64,000 nucleotides of DNA. Source: Streptomyces sp. NBC_01775. GTDB taxonomy: Bacteria; Actinomycetota; Actinomycetes; Streptomycetales; Streptomycetaceae. How positions within the stretch are numbered: the stretch's first letter is position 1; every line of letters starts with the position of its first letter. The notes under the pieces are model-generated. The model was given only the letters and a program-made list of their open reading frames with translations, made no database searches and had not been told where the DNA came from. Location: the NCBI RefSeq assembly GCF_035917675.1, contig NZ_CP109104.1, positions 5,146,001 to 5,210,000 on the forward strand. The letters run 5' to 3'. This document shows positions 8,449 through 17,893 of the stretch, piece by piece. The position numbers and the translations under genes were made by a program.

Positions 8449-9909
8449 TCAGCCGGCCGGGCGGAGCTCCGTCAGCTGGTCCAGGAGCCAGCGGGTGGGC
8501 GGGTGGGCGGTGGCCGTGGCGGACAGGCGCTTGGTGCGCTCCTGGCGGTCGGCGGGGTCCATCGTGAGGGCCGTCCGCAGCGCCGCGGCGGTGGACGTGA
8601 TGTCGAAGGGGTTCACACAGAGCGCGTCCTCGCCCATCTCCTCGTACGCCCCGGCCTCCCGCGAGAGCACCAGGGCGCAGCCCTCCTCGGACACGACGGG
8701 GATCTCCTTGGCCACCAGGTTCATCCCGTCCCTGATGGGGTTGACCAGCGCCACGTCGGCCAGCCGGTAGGCGGCCAGGGAGCGCGCGAAGTCGTCCTTG
8801 ACGTGGAGGACGACCGGCGTCCAGCCGGGGGTGCCGAACTCGGCGTTGACGCCGTCGGCGACCCGGGAGACCTCGGCCGTGTAGTCGCGGTAGACCGCCA
8901 GGTCCTGCCGCGAGGGGTAGGCGAAGGCCAGGTGCACCACGTGCTCGCGCCACTCGGGGTGGTCCAGGAGCAGGCGGCGGTACGCGTACAGGCCGCGCAC
9001 GATGTTCTTGGACAGCTCGGTGCGGTCCACACGGACGACGGTGCGGCGCGGGCTCCCGTCCGGCGCCGTGCCGATCTGCTCGCGCAGCTGCGCCATCCGC
9101 GCGGTGACGTCCTCGCGGTAGGCACGCTCGCGCAGGAAGTCCGCGTCCGCGCCCAGTGGGTGGACGCCGATCCGCGTGGTGCGGCCCTCGTAAGTGATCC
9201 CGTCGTCGGTGACCGTGGCGCCCAGCACCCGCTCGCAGCACTCGGTGAACAGCCGCGCCCAGCGCCGGGTGAGGAAGGCCGCGCGGTCGGCGCCGAGCAT
9301 GCCGCGCAGCACCCGCGCGGCCACCTCGTCGGGCAGCAGCCGGTAGTAGTCGGCCGGTGCCCAGGGGGTGTGCGAGAAGTGGCCGATCCGCAGGTCGGGG
9401 CGCCGCTCGCGCAGCAGCCCGGGGACGAGCGTGAGGTGGTAGTCCTGCACCAGGACGGTCGCGCCCTGGGCGGCCTCTTCGGCGAGCGCGTCGGCGAAGG
9501 CCGCGTTGTACTCCTCGTACGCCGTCCACTGCCGGGCGAAGTCCTCGTCGAAGGCGGGCTCCAACGGGGTCTGGTACAGCATGTGGTGGGTGAACCACAG
9601 CACGGAGTTGGCGACGCCCTGGTACGCGGCCTCGAAGGTGGCGGCGGGGATGTCGAGCATCCGTACGGTCTGACCGCCGGTGTCCGAGGGGTCGAGCCGG
9701 CCCGCGAAGCGGCGTACCGCCTCGCGGTCACCGTCGCCGAGGGCCGCGCACACCCATACGGCGTCGGTCTCGGGCCCGATGGCGGAGAGGCCGGAGACGA
9801 GACCGCCGCCGCCCCGCTTGGCGGTGAGCGTGCCGTCCTCGTCCGCCGAGAAGGAGACGGGACCGCGGTTGGACGCGACGAGTACCTGCGACGTTGTGTC
9901 AGCGACCAT
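8449..9909 (-). CDS. otsA: Trehalose-6-phosphate synthase (GT20)
   Basis: OtsA joins UDP- or GDP-glucose to glucose-6-P. The protein has 486 residues, normal for the family. It begins with VASNRGPVSF, the glycine-rich nucleotide-sugar loop, and contains VWVCAALGDGDRE, the FTHHMLYQ segment, VQDYHLTLVPGLLRE, and VDRTELSKNI. The C-terminal EIPVVSEEGCALVLS and NPFDITSTAAAL segments bind the sugar nucleotide in the GT-B fold. It converges on otsB, so the two trehalose genes are transcribed toward each other rather than as one operon. Confidence 0.95.
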   Translation of the reverse strand: MVADTTSQVLVASNRGPVSFSADEDGTLTAKRGGGGLVSGLSAIGPETDAVWVCAALGDGDREAVRRFAGRLDPSDTGGQTVRMLDIPAATFEAAYQGVANSVLWFTHHMLYQTPLEPAFDEDFARQWTAYEEYNAAFADALAEEAAQGATVLVQDYHLTLVPGLLRERRPDLRIGHFSHTPWAPADYYRLLPDEVAARVLRGMLGADRAAFLTRRWARLFTECCERVLGATVTDDGITYEGRTTRIGVHPLGADADFLRERAYREDVTARMAQLREQIGTAPDGSPRRTVVRVDRTELSKNIVRGLYAYRRLLLDHPEWREHVVHLAFAYPSRQDLAVYRDYTAEVSRVADGVNAEFGTPGWTPVVLHVKDDFARSLAAYRLADVALVNPIRDGMNLVAKEIPVVSEEGCALVLSREAGAYEEMGEDALCVNPFDITSTAAALRTALTMDPADRQERTKRLSATATAHPPTRWLLDQLTELRPAG

Positions 9910-10018
9910 GCGCGGAGCTTAGCCGCCGCCGGAACCGCTCAAACGTGCGTGAGGCCGAACGAGCCTCCGGCCGTCCGGGAAGAGCCTCCGGCCGCCGGCG
10001 CGGCCGGAGCCGGCCTCA

Positions 10019-10975
10019 TCAGGCCGCCCAGCCCGGCCGGTACTCGGGCACCGTGCGCATCGGGGGCCGCTCCTCGGTACGCAGGAGGTGGTCGCGCGGT
10101 ACGAAGGTGCCGGCCTGGTCGCGCTCGAACTGGGTCAGGGGGAGGCCGCCGGGCCCGGGCTCCGGCCAGCACAGCCGCCGCTGCGCCGTCGCGTAGATCG
10201 CCGTCGCCATCCGGCCCAGCGCCGGCCCGTCCTGGTGCCGGTGGCGGCGTACGCCGACGTCGACCTGCGCCAGCGCGTCCAGCCCCACCAGGTCCAGCGC
10301 GTCGATGAGCAGCGCCAGCTCCACCCCGTAGCCGACGGGGAACGGCAGCCGCTCCAGCAGGCCGCGGCGGACCGCGTACTCGCCGCCCAGCGGCTGGACC
10401 ATGCCCGCCAGCAGCGGCCAGTGCAGGTTCAGCAGCGGCCGGGCCACCAGCTCGGTCACCCGGCCGCCGCCCGCGGGGCTGTCGCGCAGCGGACGGTCGT
10501 ACATGGCCTTGACGAACTGGAGCTGCGGATCGGTCAGCAGCGGGCCGACGATGCCGGAGACGAAGTCGGCCGAGAACTCGCTCAGGTCGGCGTCCACGAA
10601 GCAGACGATGTCGCCGTGGGTGGCCAGCAGCGAGCGCCACAGCACCTCGCCCTTGCCGGGCAGCGCGGGCAGCCGGGGGAGCACCTCGTCGCGGTGGACG
10701 ACCTTGGCGCCGGCCGCCCCCGCGACCTCGGCCGTGCGGTCCGTCGAGCCGGAGTCCATGACGACCAGCTCGTCCACCAGCGGAACCGCGCTGGAGGCCA
10801 GCTCGCGGCGGATGACCGAGACGATCTCGCCCACGGTGGCCTCCTCGTCCAGTGCGGGCAATACCACGCTGACGGTCGTGCCCTTGCGGCGCTTGGCCGC
10901 CAGCAGCAGGTCAAGCGGCCGGTCGGCCGCGCTCCAGGACCGGCTGCGCAGCCATTGCCCCACTTCATCGAGCAC
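10019..10975 (-). CDS. gpgS: Glucosyl-3-phosphoglycerate synthase
   Basis: GpgS transfers glucose from an NDP-glucose to 3-phosphoglycerate, the first step to glucosylglycerate and, in mycobacteria, methylglucose lipopolysaccharide. The 318-residue GT-A/GT81 protein has SVVLPALDEEATVGEIV, the acceptor segment VMDSGSTDRT, the metal motif FVDADLSEF, and the LPFPVGYGVELALLIDA segment typical of GpgS. GTG at 10975 has a strong AGGAGGG ribosome site seven bases upstream, which decides the start. It lies 109 bp upstream of otsA on the same strand, so the two osmolyte genes may be cotranscribed. Confidence 0.9.
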   Translation of the reverse strand: MLDEVGQWLRSRSWSAADRPLDLLLAAKRRKGTTVSVVLPALDEEATVGEIVSVIRRELASSAVPLVDELVVMDSGSTDRTAEVAGAAGAKVVHRDEVLPRLPALPGKGEVLWRSLLATHGDIVCFVDADLSEFSADFVSGIVGPLLTDPQLQFVKAMYDRPLRDSPAGGGRVTELVARPLLNLHWPLLAGMVQPLGGEYAVRRGLLERLPFPVGYGVELALLIDALDLVGLDALAQVDVGVRRHRHQDGPALGRMATAIYATAQRRLCWPEPGPGGLPLTQFERDQAGTFVPRDHLLRTEERPPMRTVPEYRPGWAA

Positions 10976-11127
10976 GTGCGCGCCCTCCTGTGATCCATCT
11001 CGCGGTGCGGACGTCTGTCTCGAGCCGTACCGCCGTCGGTTACAGTCTTGAACAACGTGCACGACCCCCGCATGCCGGGGTCCGCGCGACAAACGCCCGG
11101 GTGGCCTGTGCCGGCCGGTGCCATAGA

Positions 11128-11284
11128 GCAGCTCATCCAGAGGGGCAGAGGGAACGGCCCGTTGAAGCCCCGGCAACCATCCCGCGGTCCGCGCGTGCGC
11201 GGACACTCACAGGCGAGACCGCCTACGTGGGGAAGGTGCCAATTCCGGCCCGTGACGAAATCCGCCACGGGGAAGATGAGGAGA
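11128..11284 (+). ncRNA. SAM-I (S-box) riboswitch
   Basis: The sequence follows the S-box consensus closely. P1 is CTCATC (11132-11137) pairing with GATGAG (11275-11280). Between them are CCAGAG, GGCAGAGGGA, the kink-turn and core GGCCCGTTGAAGCCCCGGC, AACC, and the downstream GGAAGGTGCCAATTCC. The P1 3' strand touches the AGGAG/AAAGGG ribosome-binding stretch of the following gene and no terminator lies between, so SAM binding should block translation. S-box elements normally control methionine, cysteine and SAM genes. Confidence 0.93.
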
Positions 11285-11299
11285 AAGGGCCTCGCCTCC

Positions 11300-12643
11300 A
11301 TGGCTGTGCAGACAGTTTCAAGCACCACTTCCGGCGCCTCCGCCACTCCCGCCTCCGGCGACTCCGGTGTTTCCGGCGCCTCCGCCGACGGACCCTCGCT
11401 CGGCGCCGCCGTCGCCCTCTCCTGTCGGGAGTGCGGCACCCGCACTCCGCTCGGCCCGAGCTTCGTGTGCCTGGAGTGTTTCGGCCCCCTCGAGGTGGCC
11501 TACGAGCTGCCCACCGGCGACCCCGAGGCCCTGCGCGCGCGCATCGAGGCCGGGCCCGCCTCGATGTGGCGCTACGCCCCGCTGCTGCCGGTGCCCGCCG
11601 ACGTCGCCGAGAAGCCGAACCTGAACCCCGGCTTCACCCAGCTGGTGAAGGCCGACCGGCTCGCCGCCGAGCTGGGCGTCACCGGCGGCCTGTACGTCAA
11701 GGACGACTCCGGCAACCCCACGCACTCCTTCAAGGACCGCCCGGTCGCCATCGCCCTGGAGGCGGCCCGCGCGTTCGGCTTCACCACCTTGTCCTGCTCC
11801 TCCACGGGCAACCTCGCGGGCGCTGTCGGCGCCGCGGCCTCGCGCGCCGGGCTGCGCTCGTGCGTGTTCATCCCCGACGGGCTGGAGCAGAGCAAGGTCG
11901 TGATGGCCGCCATCTACGGCGGTGACCTCGTCGCCATCGACGGCACCTACGACGATGTGAACCGCTTCTGCTCCGAGCTGATCGGCGACCCGCTCGGCGA
12001 GGGCTGGGGCTTCACCAACGTCAACCTGCGCCCCTTCTACGCCGAGGGCTCCAAGTCCCTCGCGTACGAGATCTGCGAGCAGCTCGGCTGGAAGCTGCCC
12101 GACCAGCTCGTCATCCCCGTCGCCTCCGGCTGCCAGCTGGTGAAGATCGACAAGGGGCTGCGGGAGCTGATCGAGCTGGGGCTCGTCGAGGACAAGCCGG
12201 TTCGGATCTTCGCCGCACAGGCGGAGGGGTGCTCGCCGGTGTCCCGCGCCTTCAAGGACGGGACGAACGCGGTTCGGCCCGTGCGGCGGCCCGACACGAT
12301 CGCGAAGTCCCTCGCCATCGGTGACCCGGCCGACGGGCCGTACGTCATCGACATCTGCCGCCGGAGCGGCGGGGCTGTCGAGGACGTGAACGACTCGCAG
12401 ATCGTCGATGCGATGAAGTTGCTGGCGCGGACGGAGGGGGTCTTCGCGGAGACCGCGGGGGGCGTCACGCTGGGCGTGACGCGCAAGCTTCTTGAGAGTG
12501 GGGCGCTTGATCCCTCGCTCAGCACTGTGGTGCTGAACACTGGGGATGGCTTGAAGACGCTTGATGCCGTTGCGCCTACGGCTGGGCCCTCCGCTGTTAT
12601 CGCGCCGTCTCTTGACGCGTTCCGTGACGCCGGACTGGCCTGA
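11300..12643 (+). CDS. thrC: Threonine synthase-like fold-type II PLP enzyme with N-terminal zinc ribbon
   Basis: The 447-residue enzyme resembles threonine synthase, which converts O-phosphohomoserine to threonine. Two CxxC pairs (Cys42/45, Cys57/60) make a zinc ribbon. NPTHSFKDRP carries the PLP lysine (Lys145), SCSSTGN the phosphate-cup region, and NTGDGLK the C-terminal turn. The start follows the SAM-I riboswitch, with AAGGG ten bases before the ATG. Streptomyces normally has another thrC in a hom-thrC-thrB operon, so this copy may be specialised. A sulfur carrier follows 248 bp downstream. I infer a possible homocysteine-forming role, but threonine synthase activity remains the default call. 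The last ~80 codons use more T at third positions than the rest. Confidence 0.85.
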   Translation: MAVQTVSSTTSGASATPASGDSGVSGASADGPSLGAAVALSCRECGTRTPLGPSFVCLECFGPLEVAYELPTGDPEALRARIEAGPASMWRYAPLLPVPADVAEKPNLNPGFTQLVKADRLAAELGVTGGLYVKDDSGNPTHSFKDRPVAIALEAARAFGFTTLSCSSTGNLAGAVGAAASRAGLRSCVFIPDGLEQSKVVMAAIYGGDLVAIDGTYDDVNRFCSELIGDPLGEGWGFTNVNLRPFYAEGSKSLAYEICEQLGWKLPDQLVIPVASGCQLVKIDKGLRELIELGLVEDKPVRIFAAQAEGCSPVSRAFKDGTNAVRPVRRPDTIAKSLAIGDPADGPYVIDICRRSGGAVEDVNDSQIVDAMKLLARTEGVFAETAGGVTLGVTRKLLESGALDPSLSTVVLNTGDGLKTLDAVAPTAGPSAVIAPSLDAFRDAGLA

Positions 12644-12654
12644 ACCTGTTTCTG

Positions 12655-12760
12655 GGGCTTCGCCCCTTTCCCCCTTGTCCTCGCCGGACGGCCGTTGGGG
12701 AGGCTCTGCCCCCCAACGGCCCCCCGCTAGAGGGGCTCCGCCCCCTAGGACCCCCCGGGC
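12655..12760. repeat. GC-rich hairpin repeats downstream of the thrC-like gene
   Basis: Several short inverted repeats follow one another, including GGGGCTTCGCCCC and GGGGCTCCGCCCC, with the longer GCCGTTGGGGAGG...CCCCCAACGGC pair between. They resemble the common Streptomyces intergenic hairpins and probably end or attenuate thrC transcription before the sulfur carrier gene. Confidence 0.6.
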
Positions 12761-12891
12761 AACAAGCCTGTCCGGCTCTTGAGGATGAGCTCGCTGGCGC
12801 GATTGCCTGAACTGGGGGTATGTGGGGCGCCCTCTCTGCCAGAAGCGGGAAGGGCAGGGGCTAGGTCCTCTCTACCTTAAGGAAGATCAAC

Positions 12892-13167
12892 ATGAGCGTG
12901 AATGTCCGAATCCCGACCATCCTGCGGACCTACACCGGCGGCCAGGCGGAAGTCTCTGCCGAAGGCGGAACCCTCTCTGAGGTGCTGGCGGATCTGGAGA
13001 AGAACCACACCGGGATCAGTGCCCGGGTACTGGACGACGCGGGCAAGCTGCGCCGGTTCGTGAATGTCTACGTCAATGACGACGACGTCCGCTTTGAGCA
13101 GGGGCTGGAGACTCCGACTCCCGACGGCGCGGGCGTTTCGATCATTCCCGCGGTGGCGGGTGGTTGA
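12892..13167 (+). CDS. MoaD/ThiS-family sulfur carrier protein
   Basis: This 91-residue ubiquitin-like beta-grasp protein ends in VAGG. The terminal diglycine is adenylated by an E1-like enzyme (MoeZ/MoeB) and becomes a thiocarboxylate that donates sulfur. The N-terminal VRIPTILRTYTGG and the RFVNVYVNDDDVRF segment are typical of MoaD/CysO-like proteins. AAGGAAG lies six bases before the ATG. Neither the activating E1 nor a JAMM protease is in the window. Its neighbour suggests it serves a PLP enzyme acting on phosphohomoserine, as CysO serves CysM in Mycobacterium tuberculosis, but molybdopterin synthesis cannot be excluded. Confidence 0.88.
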   Translation: MSVNVRIPTILRTYTGGQAEVSAEGGTLSEVLADLEKNHTGISARVLDDAGKLRRFVNVYVNDDDVRFEQGLETPTPDGAGVSIIPAVAGG

Positions 13168-13190
13168 TCTTCCGGCCTGGCCGCACACAA

Positions 13191-13236
13191 ACGGAATCGC
13201 CCCTCTCGGATAGTCATCCGGAAGGGGCGATTCCGT
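13191..13236. terminator. Intrinsic terminator after the sulfur carrier gene
   Basis: A perfect 14-bp stem (ACGGAATCGCCCCT at 13191-13204 with its complement at 13223-13236) is followed by GTTT. It is 24 bp after the stop codon. Confidence 0.85.
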
Positions 13237-13585
13237 GTTTCGGGAGGCGGTAGAGTTGCGGAAGTCCCTCCTTCGGCCCTCAGTGGTCTTTGCCGAACGC
13301 ATATGAGAACGCGGCAAGTTGTTGCCGAAAACGGCGTGTCAATTGTCGTGTTGACCCTCTATGCCCGGCCCGACTTGCCCTGCTCTACCCGCAGTTGAGC
13401 GGTTATTTCCGATCGGACGTGCCCAGAATTCTCGTCCGATTGACCTGTTGCACAGGGCGTCCGTGCAGATACATTCAGCGGCGGTCGACGCGTTCCGGCG
13501 CACACCCTCGGTTACTGGGGGTGAGGTCTGACCCGGGTTCGCGAAGTGCGGATCCGCGCAAGGGCCAGTAATAGGGGAGTTAGGA
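13237..13585. other. Long leader region before the cold-shock gene
   Basis: About 350 bp with lower G+C than the neighbours. I find no convincing gene. TTGACC hexamers near 13351 and 13436 are possible -35 elements, but neither has a good -10 at the right distance. The region probably holds the promoter and a long cold-shock 5' leader. Confidence 0.4.
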
Positions 13586-13789
13586 ATGGCTCAGGGCACC
13601 GTCAAGTGGTTCAACGCGGAGAAGGGGTACGGCTTCATCGCGGTCGACGGTGGTGCGGACGTGTTCGTCCACTACAGCGCGATCCAGATGGACGGTTACC
13701 GCACCCTGGATGAAGGGCAGCGGGTCGAGTTCGAGATCTCGCAGGGTCAGAAGGGGCCGCAGGCGGACATGGTCCGCGTGACCGGCTGA
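13586..13789 (+). CDS. Cold-shock domain protein (CspA family)
   Basis: This 67-residue single-domain RNA chaperone melts RNA structure and acts in the cytoplasm. RNP1 (KGYGFI) and RNP2 (VFVHY) aromatic motifs are intact. The length is standard. GGGGAG and TTAGGA precede the ATG. A strong terminator follows, so it is a single-gene unit. Confidence 0.95.
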   Translation: MAQGTVKWFNAEKGYGFIAVDGGADVFVHYSAIQMDGYRTLDEGQRVEFEISQGQKGPQADMVRVTG

Positions 13790-13816
13790 GCGCCGGACTG
13801 CGCAGAACTTAGGGAA

Positions 13817-13847
13817 GGGGTCGCACCTCAAGGGTGCGGCCCCTTTC
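13817..13847 (+). terminator. Intrinsic terminator of the cold-shock gene
   Basis: An 11-bp stem (GGGGTCGCACC with GGTGCGGCCCC) is followed by TTTCT. It starts 28 bp after the stop codon. Confidence 0.85.
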
Positions 13848-14060
13848 TGTGTGCCTCGGACTGGCGTTTCGTTATCAAGTGGACTGTTTTGAGCGGGTAT
13901 TGACGTGTTCATGCTCCACGTGTGATGTTGGCGGCTGCTCGTCACCCCGCGTACCACGGGGCACGGAAGGCAAACCGCGTCACAAGAGCGGGGTGGTGAG
14001 CGAACGGGGGCGGTGCTCGACCATGCCGTCTTCCGTCGGAACCACGGCTGGAGGAGCGTT

Positions 14061-14450
14061 ATGACTTCCATGAACCGCCGGACCGCGCGCGTGCTGGGTG
14101 CGGGGCTGGGACTGTCGGCACTGCTGGTGGCGGGGGTGCCGGGGGTGGCCTCGGCCGCCTCGCCCGCGTCGTCGGCGCAGGGTGCGCAGGGCTCGCAGGT
14201 GTCCGCGAAGGATGTGTCTGCGAAGAAAGAGTGCGGGTTCCAAGGTGGGGACACCTGGATCAACTGCAACAACCACAACTACCGGATCCGCGTGACGTAC
14301 TACAACAACACCTCCCCCGGGAACCCGGGCGGGGAGAAGCTGCTGTGCGTCAAGCCGGGCGAGACCAACCTCTACTCGGCACTGCCGATGGTCGGAGTCT
14401 TCACCAGCGCCATGAAGCTGAACGACGACAAGTGCTCGCCCGCGGTCTGA
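14061..14450 (+). CDS. Small secreted four-cysteine protein, unknown function
   Basis: This 129-residue protein has a clear Sec signal peptide (MNRRTAR, hydrophobic core, cleavage after GVASA). The mature part has four cysteines (ECGF, INCNN, LLCVKPG, DKCS), enough for two disulfides, and an aromatic, Asn-rich middle. I do not recognise the family. GGAGGAG four bases before the ATG fixes the start. TTGACG at 13900 may be a -35 element, but the -10 is poor. A hairpin terminator follows. Confidence 0.8.
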   Translation: MTSMNRRTARVLGAGLGLSALLVAGVPGVASAASPASSAQGAQGSQVSAKDVSAKKECGFQGGDTWINCNNHNYRIRVTYYNNTSPGNPGGEKLLCVKPGETNLYSALPMVGVFTSAMKLNDDKCSPAV

Positions 14451-14466
14451 TCCCTGCGTGGCACGT

Positions 14467-14505
14467 GCGCGGCCCCGTCCCCGGACACGGGGGGCGGGGC
14501 CGCGC
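14467..14505. terminator. Intrinsic terminator after the secreted protein gene
   Basis: A GCGCGGCCCCG stem pairs with CGGGGCCGCGC and is extended by TCCCC/GGGGG. It begins 17 bp after the stop codon. Confidence 0.75.
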
Positions 14506-14523
14506 CGCATGCGCCCCTGCTGG

Positions 14524-14624
14524 GACTCCTCCGGAGCCGCTTGCGCCCGCCCTCCCCCAGCTACCGCTGGGAGGTGCCCCCACCGCCCACCACCCCTCAT
14601 CGAGACTCCTCCGGAGCCGCTTGC
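14524..14624. repeat. 21-bp perfect direct repeat upstream of groEL2
   Basis: The same 21 bases, with core CTCCTCCGGAGCCGC, occur at 14524-14544 and 14604-14624. The second copy runs into the first CIRCE half-site. A CCTCCC...GGGAGG hairpin lies between the copies. Confidence 0.8.
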
Positions 14625-14646
14625 ACTCTTGGGGGGCGAGTGCTAA
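14620..14646. promoter_or_regulatory. CIRCE element 1 (HrcA operator) over the groEL2 promoter
   Basis: The left arm CTTGCACTC matches 7 of 9 and the right arm GAGTGCTAA 9 of 9, with the canonical nine-base spacer. A possible promoter is embedded: -35 TTGCAC at 14621-14626 and -10 TAATTA at 14644-14649, 17 bp apart, so HrcA would cover it. Confidence 0.88.
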
Positions 14647-14654
14647 TTATTGGC

Positions 14655-14681
14655 TTAGCACTCTCCGAGTGAGAGTGACAA
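14655..14681. promoter_or_regulatory. CIRCE element 2 (HrcA operator)
   Basis: The left arm TTAGCACTC matches 9 of 9 and the right arm GAGTGACAA 7 of 9, with a nine-base spacer. It starts eight bases after CIRCE 1, so two HrcA dimers could sit side by side. Confidence 0.88.
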
Positions 14682-14727
14682 AAGAAGGACCGGGTCGGTG
14701 AGGTCCGCAGGCCGGGTGGGGAAGTGA

Positions 14728-16461
<1,734 letters not shown>

Positions 16462-16521
16462 GTCCGCGCGCATCGGCCACCGGGCTCCGTCCGGCGGCCA
16501 TGGCTCAGCCTCGTCCCACCT

Positions 16522-16558
16522 GAGGGCGGGCACCCTGCTTCCAGGGGTGCCCGCCCTC
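16522..16558. terminator. Intrinsic terminator of groEL2
   Basis: A perfect 14-bp stem (GAGGGCGGGCACCC and its complement) with a nine-base loop lies 60 bp after the stop codon. Confidence 0.88.
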
Positions 16559-16776
16559 GGGCGTTTCCGGGTCCGGGTGAGGCCGTCCGGGGGAGGGCTC
16601 TGAAGCCCCTGAAATCCGCTGACAGGGCGCGCATGCATGGTGGCGGCGGGTTCATCTGGAGTCCGGCGCGAAGCCCCCTCCTGTGACGCCACCCATAGGA
16701 GCCACGTCACTCACGAAGCCGCTTCGTATGTCCGTTTTGCCCCTCGTGGTGCGGGGGGAGTGCCGTATGGGCTCAG

Positions 16777-16805
16777 CTGTCAAATCAGACGAAAAAGGAT
16801 AGTAC
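16777..16805 (+). promoter_or_regulatory. Candidate promoter of the SLT-domain protein gene
   Basis: CTGTCA and TAGTAC are separated by 17 bp in an A-rich stretch, which fits the Streptomyces vegetative pattern (TAGnnn -10). It would give a leader of about 135 bases. The remaining part of the 484-bp gap 16462-16945 shows no gene and no riboswitch I could recognise. Confidence 0.45.
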
Positions 16806-16945
16806 GTCACATATTTGTGCATCCGATCCGGGATCTCCCAAGGTGGGTCTCAGTCGCACACGGCGTCGGGAAACGCACCCCGGTCCGCCACCGCCTCCCC
16901 CGGCACCGCGACTGCAACGTCCCCTCCGAAAGGCTTTCCGTTCAT

Positions 16946-17524
16946 ATGCGCACCAGCACCATTGGCACCACTCGCAACGCCAAGCTCGCCCGCTTCTCCA
17001 CCGCAGGCCTCACCGTCCTCGGTACGGCCGCACTCGCCACCACCGCGTTCTCCGGCGCCGCGCACGCCCAGGCTCCCGCCGGGCCGGCCGAGAAGCCCGT
17101 CAGCGCCCACTCCGCCAGCTCCGCACAGCACGTCGGTGCCCAGGCCGCGGCGCTGAAGAAGGCCGCCAAGGCTGACGCGCACACCAGCAAGGCCAAGGGG
17201 TCCTCGGACAACCTGGACGGCTGGATCCGCGAGGCGCGCTCCATCATGCAGAAGCACGGCATTCCCGGCTCCTACGACGGGATCAAGCGCAACATCATCC
17301 GTGAGTCGGCCGGCGACCCGAACGCCATGAACGGCTGGGACGTCAACGCCAAGAAGGGCACCCCGTCCAAGGGTCTGCTCCAGGTGATCCAGCCGACCTT
17401 CGACCAGTACCACGTCAAGGGCACCGCCGATAAGCTGACCGACCCGGTCGCCAACATCGTCGCCGCCTGCAACTACGCGGCCGACCGCTACGGCTCCATG
17501 GACAAGGTCGACTCCGCCTACTGA
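16946..17524 (+). CDS. Secreted transglycosylase SLT-domain protein
   Basis: This 192-residue protein has an N-terminal signal sequence ending near GAAHAQA, an Ala/Lys-rich linker (residues ~45-90), and a lytic-transglycosylase SLT domain (~95-190). The domain has the catalytic Glu in IIRESAGDPNAMN, then SKGLLQVIQPTFDQYH and NIVAACNYAADRYGS. It should cleave peptidoglycan glycan strands outside the cell. The ATG at 16946 is chosen to start just before the signal peptide; GAAAGG lies 13 bases upstream. Confidence 0.88.
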   Translation: MRTSTIGTTRNAKLARFSTAGLTVLGTAALATTAFSGAAHAQAPAGPAEKPVSAHSASSAQHVGAQAAALKKAAKADAHTSKAKGSSDNLDGWIREARSIMQKHGIPGSYDGIKRNIIRESAGDPNAMNGWDVNAKKGTPSKGLLQVIQPTFDQYHVKGTADKLTDPVANIVAACNYAADRYGSMDKVDSAY

Positions 17525-17587
17525 GCCGTCCCGCGCCCGGCTCACGCCTCCCGGGCCGGTTCCGTCCCGGCCCGCCCCTGATAATCC

Positions 17588-17628
17588 GCAGCCCTGTCGC
17601 CGCCCCCACCGCGGCCCGACGGGGCTGC
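17588..17628. terminator. Terminator after the SLT-domain gene
   Basis: A 12-bp stem (GCAGCCCTGTCG with CGACGGGGCTGC) lies 64 bp after the stop codon, followed by ACCTGTTTGT. Confidence 0.75.
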
Positions 17629-17659
17629 ACCTGTTTGTGGTGGGCGGGGAGAGGTACAG

Positions 17660-17738
17660 AAGGGCTCCGGGTGGACGCGAAGAGGCTCCGGAAAGACCCG
17701 AAGGGGTTCCGAAGAGACCCGAAAGGGGTTCCGGGAGG
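17660..17738. repeat. Degenerate ~21-bp tandem repeat, four copies
   Basis: Four copies of a unit close to AAGGGGTTCCGAAGAGACCC follow one another with the same spacing. They fill part of the gap 17525-17893, which otherwise holds the terminator at 17588 and no gene. Confidence 0.7.
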
Positions 17739-17893
17739 GGGCGATGACGACTGAACGTGCCCGAGGGTTGTCCGTCCGAAGTGGGACTTTCGGGCTGGAG
17801 AATCCAGGACTTCCCGCCGATGGCCTGGATGTCCGCTTCTCCTTTACTTGTGGGTGTACGTGGCCACTCCTCACGAGAACAGGACGCACGCCC

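Noticed and set aside
13290..13571. Frame of 93 codons before the cold-shock gene
   Set aside because: Codon use is not Streptomyces-like, there are many Cys/Arg residues, and there is no ribosome site. More likely 5' leader.
16800..16945. c-di-AMP (ydaO-type) riboswitch before the SLT-domain gene
   Set aside because: Such leaders are known for wall hydrolases in Streptomyces, but I could not match the conserved core here.
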